Under the pieces are notes generated by a model, which did not search any database, was not told the origin of the DNA, and was given only the letters and a program-made list of their open reading frames with translations. Position numbers and translations under genes: made by a program. Shown here in pieces: positions 14,423 to 23,823 of a stretch of DNA of 64,000 nt (positions are counted from its first letter, which is position 1; the number at the start of each line of letters is the position of its first letter). This DNA is from SIG480 sp045595365. GTDB taxonomy: Bacteria; Bacillota; Clostridia; Oscillospirales; JAAYXM01. The stretch covers positions 1 to 64,000 of the forward strand of contig JAZOAI010000035.1 in the NCBI GenBank assembly GCA_045595365.1. The letters run 5' to 3'.

Positions 14423-14950
14423 ATGAAAAAGAAATTGATAATTGTTTTTGTTGTAGTAATTCTTTTGATTTCTTTATTGCCTTTTCCGCAAAACATTGTG
14501 AGAACATATTATGGAGTGAACACAGAAAACGGTAAAAAGGTTGATATAGCCCTTGATATGAAATATTTGAGATTTCTGCTCCTAAAAGATAAAATGAGTG
14601 GAACAATCACCGTAAAAACCGAAACGGAAACATTTACTTATGGAGAACATTTGCATTATACAGGACAATCGCATTCAGAAAATAATGCTGGTGATTATGC
14701 ACATAATTTTAATGGTTGGTACTACAATGATATGATGTATATGAAAAAATACGAAAATGGTACAGCTTCAAAAATGCCCATTGGATTTGAAGGTCTTTTA
14801 GTTCATATAAGTTCTGGCTTTGATAAAATACTGATATTTCATAACGCAAATGAGGAAATTGGAACCCGAGAAGACAGTAGATATATTGGAAGTGCAGAAC
14901 AAAATCAATTAGAGGAAGCCAAGGAGTATTTTGCAGGATACTATGATTAA
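14423..14950 (+). CDS. small exported or membrane-anchored protein, function unknown
   Basis: A protein of 175 residues that I do not recognise. Residues 3-22 form one hydrophobic segment (KKLIIVFVVVILLISLLPF), either a signal anchor or a signal peptide without an obvious cleavage site. The rest is hydrophilic, rich in Tyr, Asn and Glu, and predicted to lie outside the cell. The gene is clearly richer in A+T than its neighbours, has its own promoter and terminator, and lies between a repeat island and a housekeeping operon. These are signs of separate acquisition. AAGGAAGTGG precedes the ATG. Confidence 0.75.
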   Translation: MKKKLIIVFVVVILLISLLPFPQNIVRTYYGVNTENGKKVDIALDMKYLRFLLLKDKMSGTITVKTETETFTYGEHLHYTGQSHSENNAGDYAHNFNGWYYNDMMYMKKYENGTASKMPIGFEGLLVHISSGFDKILIFHNANEEIGTREDSRYIGSAEQNQLEEAKEYFAGYYD

Positions 14951-14968
14951 AAAGTAATATGATATAGA

Positions 14969-14999
14969 ATGGGCAAGTTGCAAACCTTGCCCATTTTTC
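14969..14999 (+). terminator. intrinsic terminator after the orphan gene
   Basis: ATGGGCAAG pairs with CTTGCCCAT around an 8-base loop and is followed by TTTTT. Confidence 0.88.
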
Positions 15000-15083
15000 G
15001 TTGTATCAGAATCAATTTCTGTGCGCAATCTCAACAAAACAATTATTCCTCAGAATTACCAGGCACAGACCCCAATCTCTTCC

Positions 15084-15112
15084 TTTACAATTAAATATAT
15101 ATTTGTTATAAT
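15084..15112 (+). promoter_or_regulatory. sigma-A promoter of the long operon starting with the FAD protein
   Basis: TTTACA, a 17-base AT-rich spacer and TATAAT, about 40 bases before the ATG. No strong internal promoter or terminator was seen before 30 kb, so the transcript may be very long. Confidence 0.75.
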
Positions 15113-15150
15113 AATAAGTTGTCCGAATATTTGCTACAGAGGAAAATGTT

Positions 15151-16737
15151 ATGATACAAATAGGAAATCTCAAGCTTTCGCTTTCCGATGACGAGAAAAA
15201 GTTATATTCGCGCGCAGCTCGTGCGCTCAACATTTCTCCGAAGGAAATCCGCGAGCTTAAAATACTGAAAAAAGCCGTCGATGCCCGCGAAAAGTCAAAC
15301 GTTCATTTTGTTTTTTCCGTTGAGGTTTCGGTCTCGGGAAACGAAAAACAAATCGTTTCAAGAGCTTCGCGCCGCGATGTTTCAATAAAACCCGCGCCGG
15401 AGCCCCTGGCGAATATATCTCCCTCCCTTTCTGCACGTCGGCCCGTTGTTGTCGGCGCAGGCCCCGCAGGCCTTTTTGCCGCACTTACTCTTGCGAGACA
15501 CGGCGCGCGCCCGATTCTGATTGAACGCGGGCAGGCGGTTGAAGAGCGAAGCCATACGGTAAACGAATTCTGGAAGACAGGGCGACTCAACCCAAGCTCC
15601 AACGTTCAGTTCGGAGAAGGCGGTGCCGGTGCGTTTTCTGACGGCAAATTGAATTCGGGGACTCACGACAAGCGACGGATGAGCGTTTTTTCGACATTTG
15701 TCAAACATGGCGCGCCGAAGGAAATAATGTATGTCCGCAACCCACACATAGGCTCAGACAATCTCCCGAAGGTCGTTTCGGGAATCCGAGAGGAAATAAA
15801 GGAACTTGGCGGGAGCGTTTATTTTGAAACCGCGCTCACCGAAATCCACACCAGAGATAACAGGCTCACGGCTATCTCCTGCACCTCTCCCGAGGGGGAA
15901 ATAACCTTTGAAACCGATAATGTCATCCTCGCAGTCGGCCACTCCGCACGCGACATTTTTGAGCTTCTTCACAATATGGGCGTTACGCTTACTCAGAAGC
16001 CGTTTTCGATGGGAGTCCGGATAGAGCATCTGCGGGATGATATTGACAAATGCAGATACGGCGACTTTGCGGGGCACCCCGCGCTCGGCGCCGCAGACTA
16101 TAAGCTTTCAAACAAGCTCACAAACGGAAGAGGCGTATATACCTTCTGTATGTGCCCGGGCGGCGAGGTTATAAATGCTGCAAGCGAAGAGGGCGGGCTT
16201 GTGACGAACGGAATGAGCCTCTTTGCCAGAAACCGCGAAAACTCAAACAGCGCACTTCTCGTAAGCGTCGGCCCCGAGGATTTCGGCGGAGACTCTCCTC
16301 TTGCAGGAGTTTTTATGCAGCGAAAAATTGAGCAGGCGGCATTTTCTCTCGGCGGCGGAAACTACCGCGCACCGGCGCAGACGGTTGAGGGCTTTCTCAC
16401 GGGGAAGAAAACAGGGTTTTCAAAAGTTTCTCCGTCATTCCTGCCCGGAGTAGCGGAATGTAATATTTCCGAACTTTTCCCTGAATATATAACGGAATCT
16501 CTCCGCGCAGGGCTCGCAGGCTTTTCGCGCCTTATCCCTGCCTTTCGCGACGGCACAGCTGTTCTGACCGCCCCTGAAACCCGCTCGTCATCGCCTGTGC
16601 GCATATGCCGCGACGATAAGATGATGTCCTCGCTTTCCGGGCTTTACCCCTGCGGCGAAGGCGCGGGGTATGCCGGCGGGATTCTCTCCTCAGCAGTTGA
16701 CGGCATCCGCGTTGCCGAGGCCGTTCTCAAAATTTAG
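15151..16737 (+). CDS. FAD-dependent oxidoreductase (COG2509-type, uncharacterised dehydrogenase)
   Basis: A 528-residue cytoplasmic flavoprotein. After an N-terminal domain of ~95 residues the dinucleotide-binding motif VVGAGPAGLFAALTLARHG appears near residue 98, and a second FAD motif ends the protein (GLYPCGEGAGYAGGILSSAVDG). Conserved family stretches VQFGEGGAGAFSDGKLNSG and RIEHL are present. The family is widespread in Firmicutes; its substrate is not established. The C-terminal signature resembles electron-transfer and tRNA-modification flavoproteins. The gene heads the uvrBA-containing operon. Confidence 0.88.
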   Translation: MIQIGNLKLSLSDDEKKLYSRAARALNISPKEIRELKILKKAVDAREKSNVHFVFSVEVSVSGNEKQIVSRASRRDVSIKPAPEPLANISPSLSARRPVVVGAGPAGLFAALTLARHGARPILIERGQAVEERSHTVNEFWKTGRLNPSSNVQFGEGGAGAFSDGKLNSGTHDKRRMSVFSTFVKHGAPKEIMYVRNPHIGSDNLPKVVSGIREEIKELGGSVYFETALTEIHTRDNRLTAISCTSPEGEITFETDNVILAVGHSARDIFELLHNMGVTLTQKPFSMGVRIEHLRDDIDKCRYGDFAGHPALGAADYKLSNKLTNGRGVYTFCMCPGGEVINAASEEGGLVTNGMSLFARNRENSNSALLVSVGPEDFGGDSPLAGVFMQRKIEQAAFSLGGGNYRAPAQTVEGFLTGKKTGFSKVSPSFLPGVAECNISELFPEYITESLRAGLAGFSRLIPAFRDGTAVLTAPETRSSSPVRICRDDKMMSSLSGLYPCGEGAGYAGGILSSAVDGIRVAEAVLKI

Positions 16738-16758
16738 GCTACAAAAGGACCTTCACCT

Positions 16759-17889
16759 ATGACAACCACTGAACAAAAGAAAAAACATTTTCAGATTATT
16801 CCTTTCATAAAACAAAATGCTGTTATGTTTATTGCTCTCATTGCAGCAATTATAACGTGCTTTTTTGTACCCGTAGACCGCGAGTATCTCGGCTACTTTG
16901 ACTTTAAAACGCTCACCTGCCTCTTCTGCGTTCTTGCCGTCGTATGTGCGCTCCGCAACATCTGTTTTTTCTACGTGCTGGCGCAAAGAGTTGTAGTTCT
17001 TTTCAAAAACGCGAGAATGAGCATTCTTGCCCTTGTCTATATCACCTTTATCGGCTCTATGCTTATCGCAAACGATATGGCTCTTCTTACCTTCCTCCCT
17101 CTCGGATATTTTGTTCTCACGGAAACAGGCAAGGAAAAGTATATGGCATTCACCTTCATTATGCAGAATATCGCAGCAAACCTCGGCGGTATGCTTACTC
17201 CTTTCGGAAACCCGCAAAACCTCTATCTTTATACAAAATTCAATATTCCAAACCTTGAGTTTATGGGGATTATGGCACTTCCCTTCATTCTTTCGATTGC
17301 GCTCATAACTCTCTGCTGTTTTGTTTTCGTGAAGCCCGAAAAGCTTTTCATATCCGGCAACGAGGTTGTTCTCGACCGCAAAAAGACGGTTCTTTATCTT
17401 CTCCTTTTCGCGCTTTCAATAGCAATCGTCTTTCGCGGGATTTCCTATCTGGTCGGGCTCGTTGTAATTCCGCTTTTTCTCCTCTATGCTGACCGCCCAG
17501 CTCTCCGGGCAGTTGATTATCCGCTTCTCCTCACCTTTGTTTTCTTCTTTATATTCGCAGGGAATATGGCAAGGATTGATATTGTTCACAAGCTTTTCTC
17601 TTATCTCCTTGAGAAGAACACGTTTCTTTTTTCAATCCTCTCTTGCCAGTTTATGAGTAATGTCCCCTCGGCGATCTTACTGTCGCAGTTTACAGAGGAT
17701 TATGCAAGCCTTCTCCGAGGCGTGAATATCGGAGGCGTCGGAACGCTCATCTCCTCGCTGGCAAGCCTTATAACCTTCAGAACGTATGTGCATCACAACC
17801 CCGGAAAAACTAAAAGCTATATAATAAAATTCTCCCTTTTTAACTTTGCTTTTCTCCTTATCCTTACCGGGTTTATGCTTATAATATAA
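16759..17889 (+). CDS. SLC13/ArsB-type anion permease
   Basis: An integral membrane protein of 376 residues with about ten hydrophobic segments. Two motifs mark the ion-transporter superfamily that includes CitM, ArsB and NhaD: MLTPFGNPQNL near residue 149 and CQFMSNVPSA near 297. It is somewhat shorter than most members (400-450). The substrate may be a carboxylate, arsenite or Na+/H+; the sequence does not decide. AAAAGGA precedes the ATG; the next gene, uvrB, follows after 27 bases. Confidence 0.82.
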   Translation: MTTTEQKKKHFQIIPFIKQNAVMFIALIAAIITCFFVPVDREYLGYFDFKTLTCLFCVLAVVCALRNICFFYVLAQRVVVLFKNARMSILALVYITFIGSMLIANDMALLTFLPLGYFVLTETGKEKYMAFTFIMQNIAANLGGMLTPFGNPQNLYLYTKFNIPNLEFMGIMALPFILSIALITLCCFVFVKPEKLFISGNEVVLDRKKTVLYLLLFALSIAIVFRGISYLVGLVVIPLFLLYADRPALRAVDYPLLLTFVFFFIFAGNMARIDIVHKLFSYLLEKNTFLFSILSCQFMSNVPSAILLSQFTEDYASLLRGVNIGGVGTLISSLASLITFRTYVHHNPGKTKSYIIKFSLFNFAFLLILTGFMLII

Positions 17890-17916
17890 TCTTCAAAAAA
17901 GGAGGCATCTGCTGTT

Positions 17917-19872
17917 TTGAACAAGTTTACCATTGAAGCTCCGTATTCGCCGACGGGCGACCAGCCCGCCGCGATTGATGCGTTAGTCCGCGGAATTGAA
18001 ATGGGCCTTTCCGAGCAGACGCTTCTCGGTGTTACGGGCTCAGGAAAAACCTTTACTATGGCAAACATTATCGAGCGGGTTCAGAAGCCCACGCTTGTGC
18101 TTGCCCACAACAAAACGCTTGCGGCTCAGCTTTGCTCTGAGCTGAAAGCATTTTTCCCGAATAATGCCGTTGAATACTTTGTTTCATATTTTGATTATTA
18201 CCAGCCCGAGGCATATATTCCGCACACTGATACCTATATAGAAAAGGATTCCTCAACAAATGAGGAGATTGACCGCCTCCGCCACAGCGCAACAGCCTCA
18301 CTCGGCGAGAGGCGCGATGTTATAATCGTCGCAAGTGTTTCATGTATATACGGCCTCGGCGACCCGATAGATTATTCAAGCATGGTAATCTCTCTCCGCC
18401 CCGGGATGACAAAGGAGCGCGACGAGGTTATCCGCAAGCTTGTTGAAATCCGCTATGAGAGAAATGACGTTGCCTTTGAGCGCAACAAGTTCCGCGTGCG
18501 CGGGGACACTGTTGAAATCTTCCCGGTTTACTCAAACGATTCTGCCATACGTGTTGAATTTTTCGGGGATGAGGTTGACAGAATTTCAGAAATCAACATT
18601 GTTACGGGGGCTATAAAGCGCGAGCTTTCCCACGTTGCAATTTATCCCGCATCCCACTATGTTTCAACTCCCGAAAAAATGGCAAAGGCGTGCAACGAAA
18701 TTATAGACGAAATGGAAGCGCGAGTCCGCGAATTCGAAGCAGACGACAAGCTTCTTGAGGCACAGAGAATCCGCCAGCGCACGGAATATGACGTTGAGAT
18801 GATAGAAGAGCTTGGCTATTGCAACGGCATTGAAAACTATTCGAGAATCATAAGCGGCAGAGAACCGGGGAGCGCTCCGTTTACACTTATGGACTACTTC
18901 CCCGATGATTTTCTTCTGATAGTTGACGAATCCCACGTTACTCTCCCGCAGGTGCGCGGGATGTATGCAGGTGACCGCGCAAGAAAGGAAACTCTTGTGA
19001 AATACGGCTTCCGCCTGCCGAGTGCATTTGATAACAGGCCATTAAATTTCGCCGAATTTGAAGACCACATCAACCAGGTTATCTACGTTTCGGCTACCCC
19101 CGGCGAGTATGAGCGCGAGCGCTCGGCGCAAATTGCAGAGCAGCTCATCCGCCCGACAGGGCTGCTTGACCCCGAAGTCGACATCCGCCCGACAGAAGGG
19201 CAGATAGATGACCTTATCGGCGAGATTAACGCGCGCGTTGATGCACACGAGCGCGTCCTCGTTACAACGCTGACAAAGAAAATGGCAGAGGACCTCACGG
19301 CGTATCTTGAGCAGGCGGGGATACGCGTCAAATATCTTCACCACAACGTTGAAACAATCGAGAGGATGGAGATAATCCGCGATTTGCGCCTTGGAACGTT
19401 TGACGTTCTTGTCGGCATAAATCTCTTAAGAGAAGGGCTTGACATCCCCGAGGTTTCCCTTGTGGCAATACTTGACGCTGACCGCGAAGGCTTTCTCAGA
19501 AGTGAAACCTCGCTTATCCAGACAATGGGAAGAGCGGCGAGAAATGACCACGGCAAGGTAATTATGTATGCCGACAGTGTGACCGGCTCAATGCGCCGCG
19601 CGATTGACGAAACCATGCGCCGCCGCACACTTCAGGCGGCATATAATGAAAAACACGGAATCGTTCCGAAAACCATTATCAAGGATGTTGCAGAGCTTCT
19701 TGAAATATCGAAGGATGCAACAGAGCCAAAGCGCGAAAAGCTGACCGGGAAAGCGCGCGATGAGATGATAAGAAAGCTTGAGCGCGATATGAAGGAAGCC
19801 TCACGGCTGCTTGAGTTTGAATATGCCGCGATGCTCCGCGACAGAATAATAGAGCTTCGAGGGCAAGAATAA
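17917..19872 (+). CDS. uvrB: excinuclease ABC subunit B
   Basis: The damage-verifying helicase-like subunit of nucleotide excision repair, acting with UvrA (next gene) and UvrC (not in the window). It has 651 residues, the usual size. Walker A is GVTGSGKTFT near residue 39. The beta-hairpin with YFDYYQPEAYIP, the helicase motifs DESHVT and QTMGRAARN, and the C-terminal UVR motif (EFEYAAMLRDRI) that contacts UvrC are all present. Translation starts at TTG with GGAGG eleven bases before. uvrA follows 15 bases downstream. Confidence 0.98.
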   Translation: MNKFTIEAPYSPTGDQPAAIDALVRGIEMGLSEQTLLGVTGSGKTFTMANIIERVQKPTLVLAHNKTLAAQLCSELKAFFPNNAVEYFVSYFDYYQPEAYIPHTDTYIEKDSSTNEEIDRLRHSATASLGERRDVIIVASVSCIYGLGDPIDYSSMVISLRPGMTKERDEVIRKLVEIRYERNDVAFERNKFRVRGDTVEIFPVYSNDSAIRVEFFGDEVDRISEINIVTGAIKRELSHVAIYPASHYVSTPEKMAKACNEIIDEMEARVREFEADDKLLEAQRIRQRTEYDVEMIEELGYCNGIENYSRIISGREPGSAPFTLMDYFPDDFLLIVDESHVTLPQVRGMYAGDRARKETLVKYGFRLPSAFDNRPLNFAEFEDHINQVIYVSATPGEYERERSAQIAEQLIRPTGLLDPEVDIRPTEGQIDDLIGEINARVDAHERVLVTTLTKKMAEDLTAYLEQAGIRVKYLHHNVETIERMEIIRDLRLGTFDVLVGINLLREGLDIPEVSLVAILDADREGFLRSETSLIQTMGRAARNDHGKVIMYADSVTGSMRRAIDETMRRRTLQAAYNEKHGIVPKTIIKDVAELLEISKDATEPKREKLTGKARDEMIRKLERDMKEASRLLEFEYAAMLRDRIIELRGQE

Positions 19873-19887
19873 GAAAGGTTTATCCGT

Positions 19888-22713
19888 ATGAACAAGAGTA
19901 TTTTTATAAAAGGCGCAAGAGAACACAACCTCAAAAACATAGATGTCGAAATCCCGAGGGACAGCCTTGTCGTAGTCACAGGGCTCTCAGGCTCGGGCAA
20001 ATCGAGCCTTGCCTTTGACACAATCTATGCCGAGGGGCAGCGCAGATATGTTGAGTCGCTCTCCTCATACGCAAGAATGTTTCTCGGTCGTATGGACAAG
20101 CCCGACGTTGACTATATTGAAGGGCTCTCTCCCGCAATATCCATCGACCAGAAAACAACCTCGAAAAACCCGAGGTCAACCGTCGGAACGGTCACGGAGA
20201 TATACGACTATCTCCGCCTTTTGTGGGCAAACATCGGAACTCCCCACTGCCCCGTATGCGGGAAGGTTATTGACCAGCAGACCACCGACCAGATTTGTGA
20301 CCGCATCATGGCGCTTCCTGCAGGAACAAAATTTCAGGTGCTTGCGCCGGTTGTCCGCTCGCGCAAGGGTGAACACGAAAAGGTTTTTGAAAGCGCAAAG
20401 CGCGCAGGCTATGTGCGTGCGCGCGTTGACGGAAGCGTTTACGATCTTTCCGAGGATATAAAGCTTGAAAAGAATAAAAAACACAATATCGAAATTATAA
20501 TCGACCGCCTCGTCATAAAAGATGGGCTTGAAATGCGCCTTACTGACTCAATAGAGACGGCAACGAAGCTTTCAGGCGGGCTTTGCCTTATCGACGTTAT
20601 CGGCGGTGAGGAACTTACCTTCTCACAGAACTACGCTTGCGATGACTGCGGCATAAGCATAGAAGAGCTTACCCCGCGAATGTTTTCTTTTAACAACCCC
20701 CACGGCGCATGCGCCGATTGTTCGGGTCTCGGAACTCTTTTAAGGGTTGACCCTGACCAGATTATTCCCGATAAGTCAAAGTCCATCCTCGGCGGCGCAA
20801 TCCACGCTTCCGGCTGGGGAAACCCCATCCCCGGTTCTATCTCAAGAATGTATTATGACGGGCTTGCAAAGCACTATAACTTTGACCTCAACCTTCCTGT
20901 GTCGGAAATTCCGGAGGAAGCTTATAATGCGCTGTTGTACGGAACGGGCGGCGAGAAAATCCCCCTGCATTACGACAAGTCATACGGCAAGGGCGATTAC
21001 ACCCAGGCGTGGGAAGGGCTTGTTGCAAACCTTGAGCGGCGGTACCACGAAACTGCAAGCGAATATTCCAAGGCAGAAATCGAGGAGTGTATGATTCACA
21101 CGCCCTGCAAAGCCTGCGGGGGAAAAAGGCTTCGCCGAGAGGCGCTCGCCGTCACGGTCGGCGGGATAAACATCTCGGAAATGTGCGATATGCCCGTAAA
21201 TGACGCGCTTTCATTCATAAACGGTGTTGAGGAATCTCTCACGGAGCGCGAAAAGAAGATTGCCGCGCTTATTCTCCGCGAAATCCGCGAGAGACTCGGC
21301 TTTTTGCAGAGTGTCGGGCTTTCGTATCTCACACTCTCGCGAAGCGCGGGGACTCTTTCGGGCGGTGAAAGCCAGCGCATACGCCTCGCAACGCAAATCG
21401 GCTCATCTCTTATGGGCGTTCTCTATATTCTCGACGAGCCTTCAATAGGCCTTCACCAGCGCGATAACGAAAAGCTTCTCTCAACACTTAAGCGGCTTCG
21501 TGACCTCGGGAACACTCTCATTGTCGTTGAACACGACGAGGACACGATGAAAAACGCTGACTATGTAATTGACGTCGGCCCGGGCGCGGGAGTCCACGGT
21601 GGCGAAATCGTTGCCGCAGGCAAGCTTTCCGACATCATAGCCGAGGAGCGCTCAATAACCGGGCAATATCTCTCAGGGAAAAAGAAAATCCCCGTTCCTT
21701 CCGAGCGTCGGCGCGGAAACGGAAAGTTCATCGAAATAGTCGGTGCAAAGGAAAATAACCTTAAAAATATAAATGTGAAAATCCCGCTCGGGAAATTCAC
21801 CTGCATAACCGGTGTTTCGGGTTCGGGCAAATCCTCGCTCACTAACGAAATCCTGTATAAACACCTCGCCGCAAAATTAAACGGCGCAAAAACGCACCCC
21901 GGACAGTTTGACAAGTTCTCGGGAATTGAAAATCTCGACAAGATTATCGACATTGACCAGTCCCCCATCGGGCGAACACCGCGCTCAAACCCTGCGACAT
22001 ACACCGGCGTTTTCAACGACATCCGCAACCTCTTTGCGATGAGCCCTGATGCAAAAATGCGCGGCTATTCAAGCGGCCGCTTTTCCTTCAACGTTCGCGG
22101 CGGCAGATGCGAGGCGTGCTCGGGCGACGGTGTCAATAAGATAGAAATGCATTTTCTCCCGGATGTATACGTCACTTGTGACGTGTGCCACGGAAAGCGC
22201 TATAACCGAGAAACACTCGAGGTCAAATACAAGGGCAAGAACATCGCAGATGTTCTTGATATGACCTGTGAGGAGGCCTATGAGTTTTTCAAGCATATTC
22301 CGAAAATTGCGAAAAGGATAGAGACGTTAAACGACGTCGGCCTCGGATATATAAAGCTCGGTCAGGCATCAACCACACTCTCGGGCGGCGAGGCGCAGCG
22401 CGTCAAGCTTGCAACGGAGCTGTCAAAAAAGAGCACGGGCAAAACGATATATATTCTCGATGAACCGACAACAGGTCTCCACGTTGCCGACGTTCACAAG
22501 CTTGTTGATATGCTTGCGCGGCTGACTGACGCCGGAAACACAGTTGTCGTAATTGAACACAACTTGGATGTTATAAAGTGTGCCGACCACATAATCGACC
22601 TCGGCCCCGAAGGCGGCAGCGGCGGCGGAGAAATCGTCTGCGAGGGAACGCCCGAGGAAGTAGCAAAATGCGAAGCTTCTCATACTGGAAGGTATCTCAA
22701 AACCGTTCTGTAA
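19888..22713 (+). CDS. uvrA: excinuclease ABC subunit A
   Basis: The damage-sensing ATPase of excision repair, 941 residues. Two ABC modules are visible, with Walker A GLSGSGKSSL near residue 31 and GVSGSGKSSL near 638, ABC signatures LSGGESQR and LSGGEAQR, and zinc-binding CxxC pairs (CPVCG...; CEACSG...CDVCHG). Order and spacing with uvrB match the uvrBA operon of Bacillus. Confidence 0.98.
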   Translation: MNKSIFIKGAREHNLKNIDVEIPRDSLVVVTGLSGSGKSSLAFDTIYAEGQRRYVESLSSYARMFLGRMDKPDVDYIEGLSPAISIDQKTTSKNPRSTVGTVTEIYDYLRLLWANIGTPHCPVCGKVIDQQTTDQICDRIMALPAGTKFQVLAPVVRSRKGEHEKVFESAKRAGYVRARVDGSVYDLSEDIKLEKNKKHNIEIIIDRLVIKDGLEMRLTDSIETATKLSGGLCLIDVIGGEELTFSQNYACDDCGISIEELTPRMFSFNNPHGACADCSGLGTLLRVDPDQIIPDKSKSILGGAIHASGWGNPIPGSISRMYYDGLAKHYNFDLNLPVSEIPEEAYNALLYGTGGEKIPLHYDKSYGKGDYTQAWEGLVANLERRYHETASEYSKAEIEECMIHTPCKACGGKRLRREALAVTVGGINISEMCDMPVNDALSFINGVEESLTEREKKIAALILREIRERLGFLQSVGLSYLTLSRSAGTLSGGESQRIRLATQIGSSLMGVLYILDEPSIGLHQRDNEKLLSTLKRLRDLGNTLIVVEHDEDTMKNADYVIDVGPGAGVHGGEIVAAGKLSDIIAEERSITGQYLSGKKKIPVPSERRRGNGKFIEIVGAKENNLKNINVKIPLGKFTCITGVSGSGKSSLTNEILYKHLAAKLNGAKTHPGQFDKFSGIENLDKIIDIDQSPIGRTPRSNPATYTGVFNDIRNLFAMSPDAKMRGYSSGRFSFNVRGGRCEACSGDGVNKIEMHFLPDVYVTCDVCHGKRYNRETLEVKYKGKNIADVLDMTCEEAYEFFKHIPKIAKRIETLNDVGLGYIKLGQASTTLSGGEAQRVKLATELSKKSTGKTIYILDEPTTGLHVADVHKLVDMLARLTDAGNTVVVIEHNLDVIKCADHIIDLGPEGGSGGGEIVCEGTPEEVAKCEASHTGRYLKTVL

Positions 22714-22780
22714 AAGTTTTTTGCAAAAAAAGAGGAAATTCGGTCGTTTGTGAGTATATTACTTATATAAGGGGTGATAC

Positions 22781-23788
22781 GTGATGAATATAAGGCAGAT
22801 TGAAGAGCAAAAAGAAGCCCGCGAGCTTTCGGAGTTTGCTTGTCTTTCGTCTGAAAGCCTCGGCAGAGCAAGAATGGAGAGCGAATGCGAAGTCCGCACC
22901 TGCTTCATGCGCGACCGCGACAGGATTATTCATTCAAAGTCATTCAGGCGCTTAAAACATAAAACCCAGGTTTTCATATCGCCCGAGGGCGACCATTACC
23001 GCACGCGCCTCACTCACACCCTTGAGGTTTCAGGAATCGCGAGGACTATCGCCCGCGCACTTTCTCTCAACGAGGGTCTCTGCGAAGCAATCGCCATGGG
23101 CCATGACCTCGGCCACACTCCCTTCGGCCACGGCGGAGAGCGCGAACTTGCCGCTCTGACTGACGGCGCCTTCCGGCACAATCTCCAGAGTGTCCGCGTT
23201 GCTGAGAAAATTGAACATCAGGGAAAGGGCTTAAACCTCACGCGCGAAGTGCTTGACGGCATAGCTTGCCACAGCGGAGACTTAAGAGCAAAAACGCTTG
23301 AGGGGAGAGTTGTCGCCCTTGCCGACAGAATTGCATATATAAACCACGATATTGACGATGCCTGCCGCGCGGATCTCTTGCAGGAAAGCGACATTCCCCG
23401 GGAGTTTACGGGCATTCTGGGCAATCGCCCGAGTGAGAGAATAAACACTCTTGTTATGGACACAATCAAAGAGAGCCTCGGCCGTGACGAAATCAGAATG
23501 TCAGAGGATGTCAAAGGCGCGATGATGGGGCTTCGCAAGTTTATGTTCGAACGCGTTTACAGAGCTGACTTTGCCCTGCGACAGGAAGAAAAGGTCCGCG
23601 ACGTTATCGGAAGGCTTTTTGAGTATTATATAAGCGACATTGACCGCCTCCCGGAGGAATACAGCAAAATCGCGGAGGAGGACGGAGAAATTACGGCAGT
23701 CTGTGATTTTATAGCGTGTATGTCAGACCGCTACGCACTCAATACATACAGCGAAATTTTTCTCCCTATTTCCTGGGGGCATATTTAA
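22781..23788 (+). CDS. dgt: dGTPase-like HD-domain triphosphohydrolase
   Basis: A 335-residue HD-superfamily protein of the dNTP triphosphohydrolase family, which releases triphosphate from dNTPs. The metal ligands are seen in RLTHTLEV (His), AMGHDLGHTPFGH (His-Asp) and the later DRIAYINHDIDD (Asp). FMRDRDRIIHSKSFRRLKHKTQVF is the family hallmark upstream of the HD core (quoted as several short motifs joined: RDRDRI, SKSFRRLKHKTQVF). In Clostridia this gene regularly stands before dnaG, as here (35 bases). Start may be GTG 22781 or ATG 22784; GGGGTGAT precedes both. Confidence 0.93.
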   Translation: MMNIRQIEEQKEARELSEFACLSSESLGRARMESECEVRTCFMRDRDRIIHSKSFRRLKHKTQVFISPEGDHYRTRLTHTLEVSGIARTIARALSLNEGLCEAIAMGHDLGHTPFGHGGERELAALTDGAFRHNLQSVRVAEKIEHQGKGLNLTREVLDGIACHSGDLRAKTLEGRVVALADRIAYINHDIDDACRADLLQESDIPREFTGILGNRPSERINTLVMDTIKESLGRDEIRMSEDVKGAMMGLRKFMFERVYRADFALRQEEKVRDVIGRLFEYYISDIDRLPEEYSKIAEEDGEITAVCDFIACMSDRYALNTYSEIFLPISWGHI

Positions 23789-23823
23789 CCGAAGGATAAT
23801 TGAGATGAAAGGAAGTGAAAACG

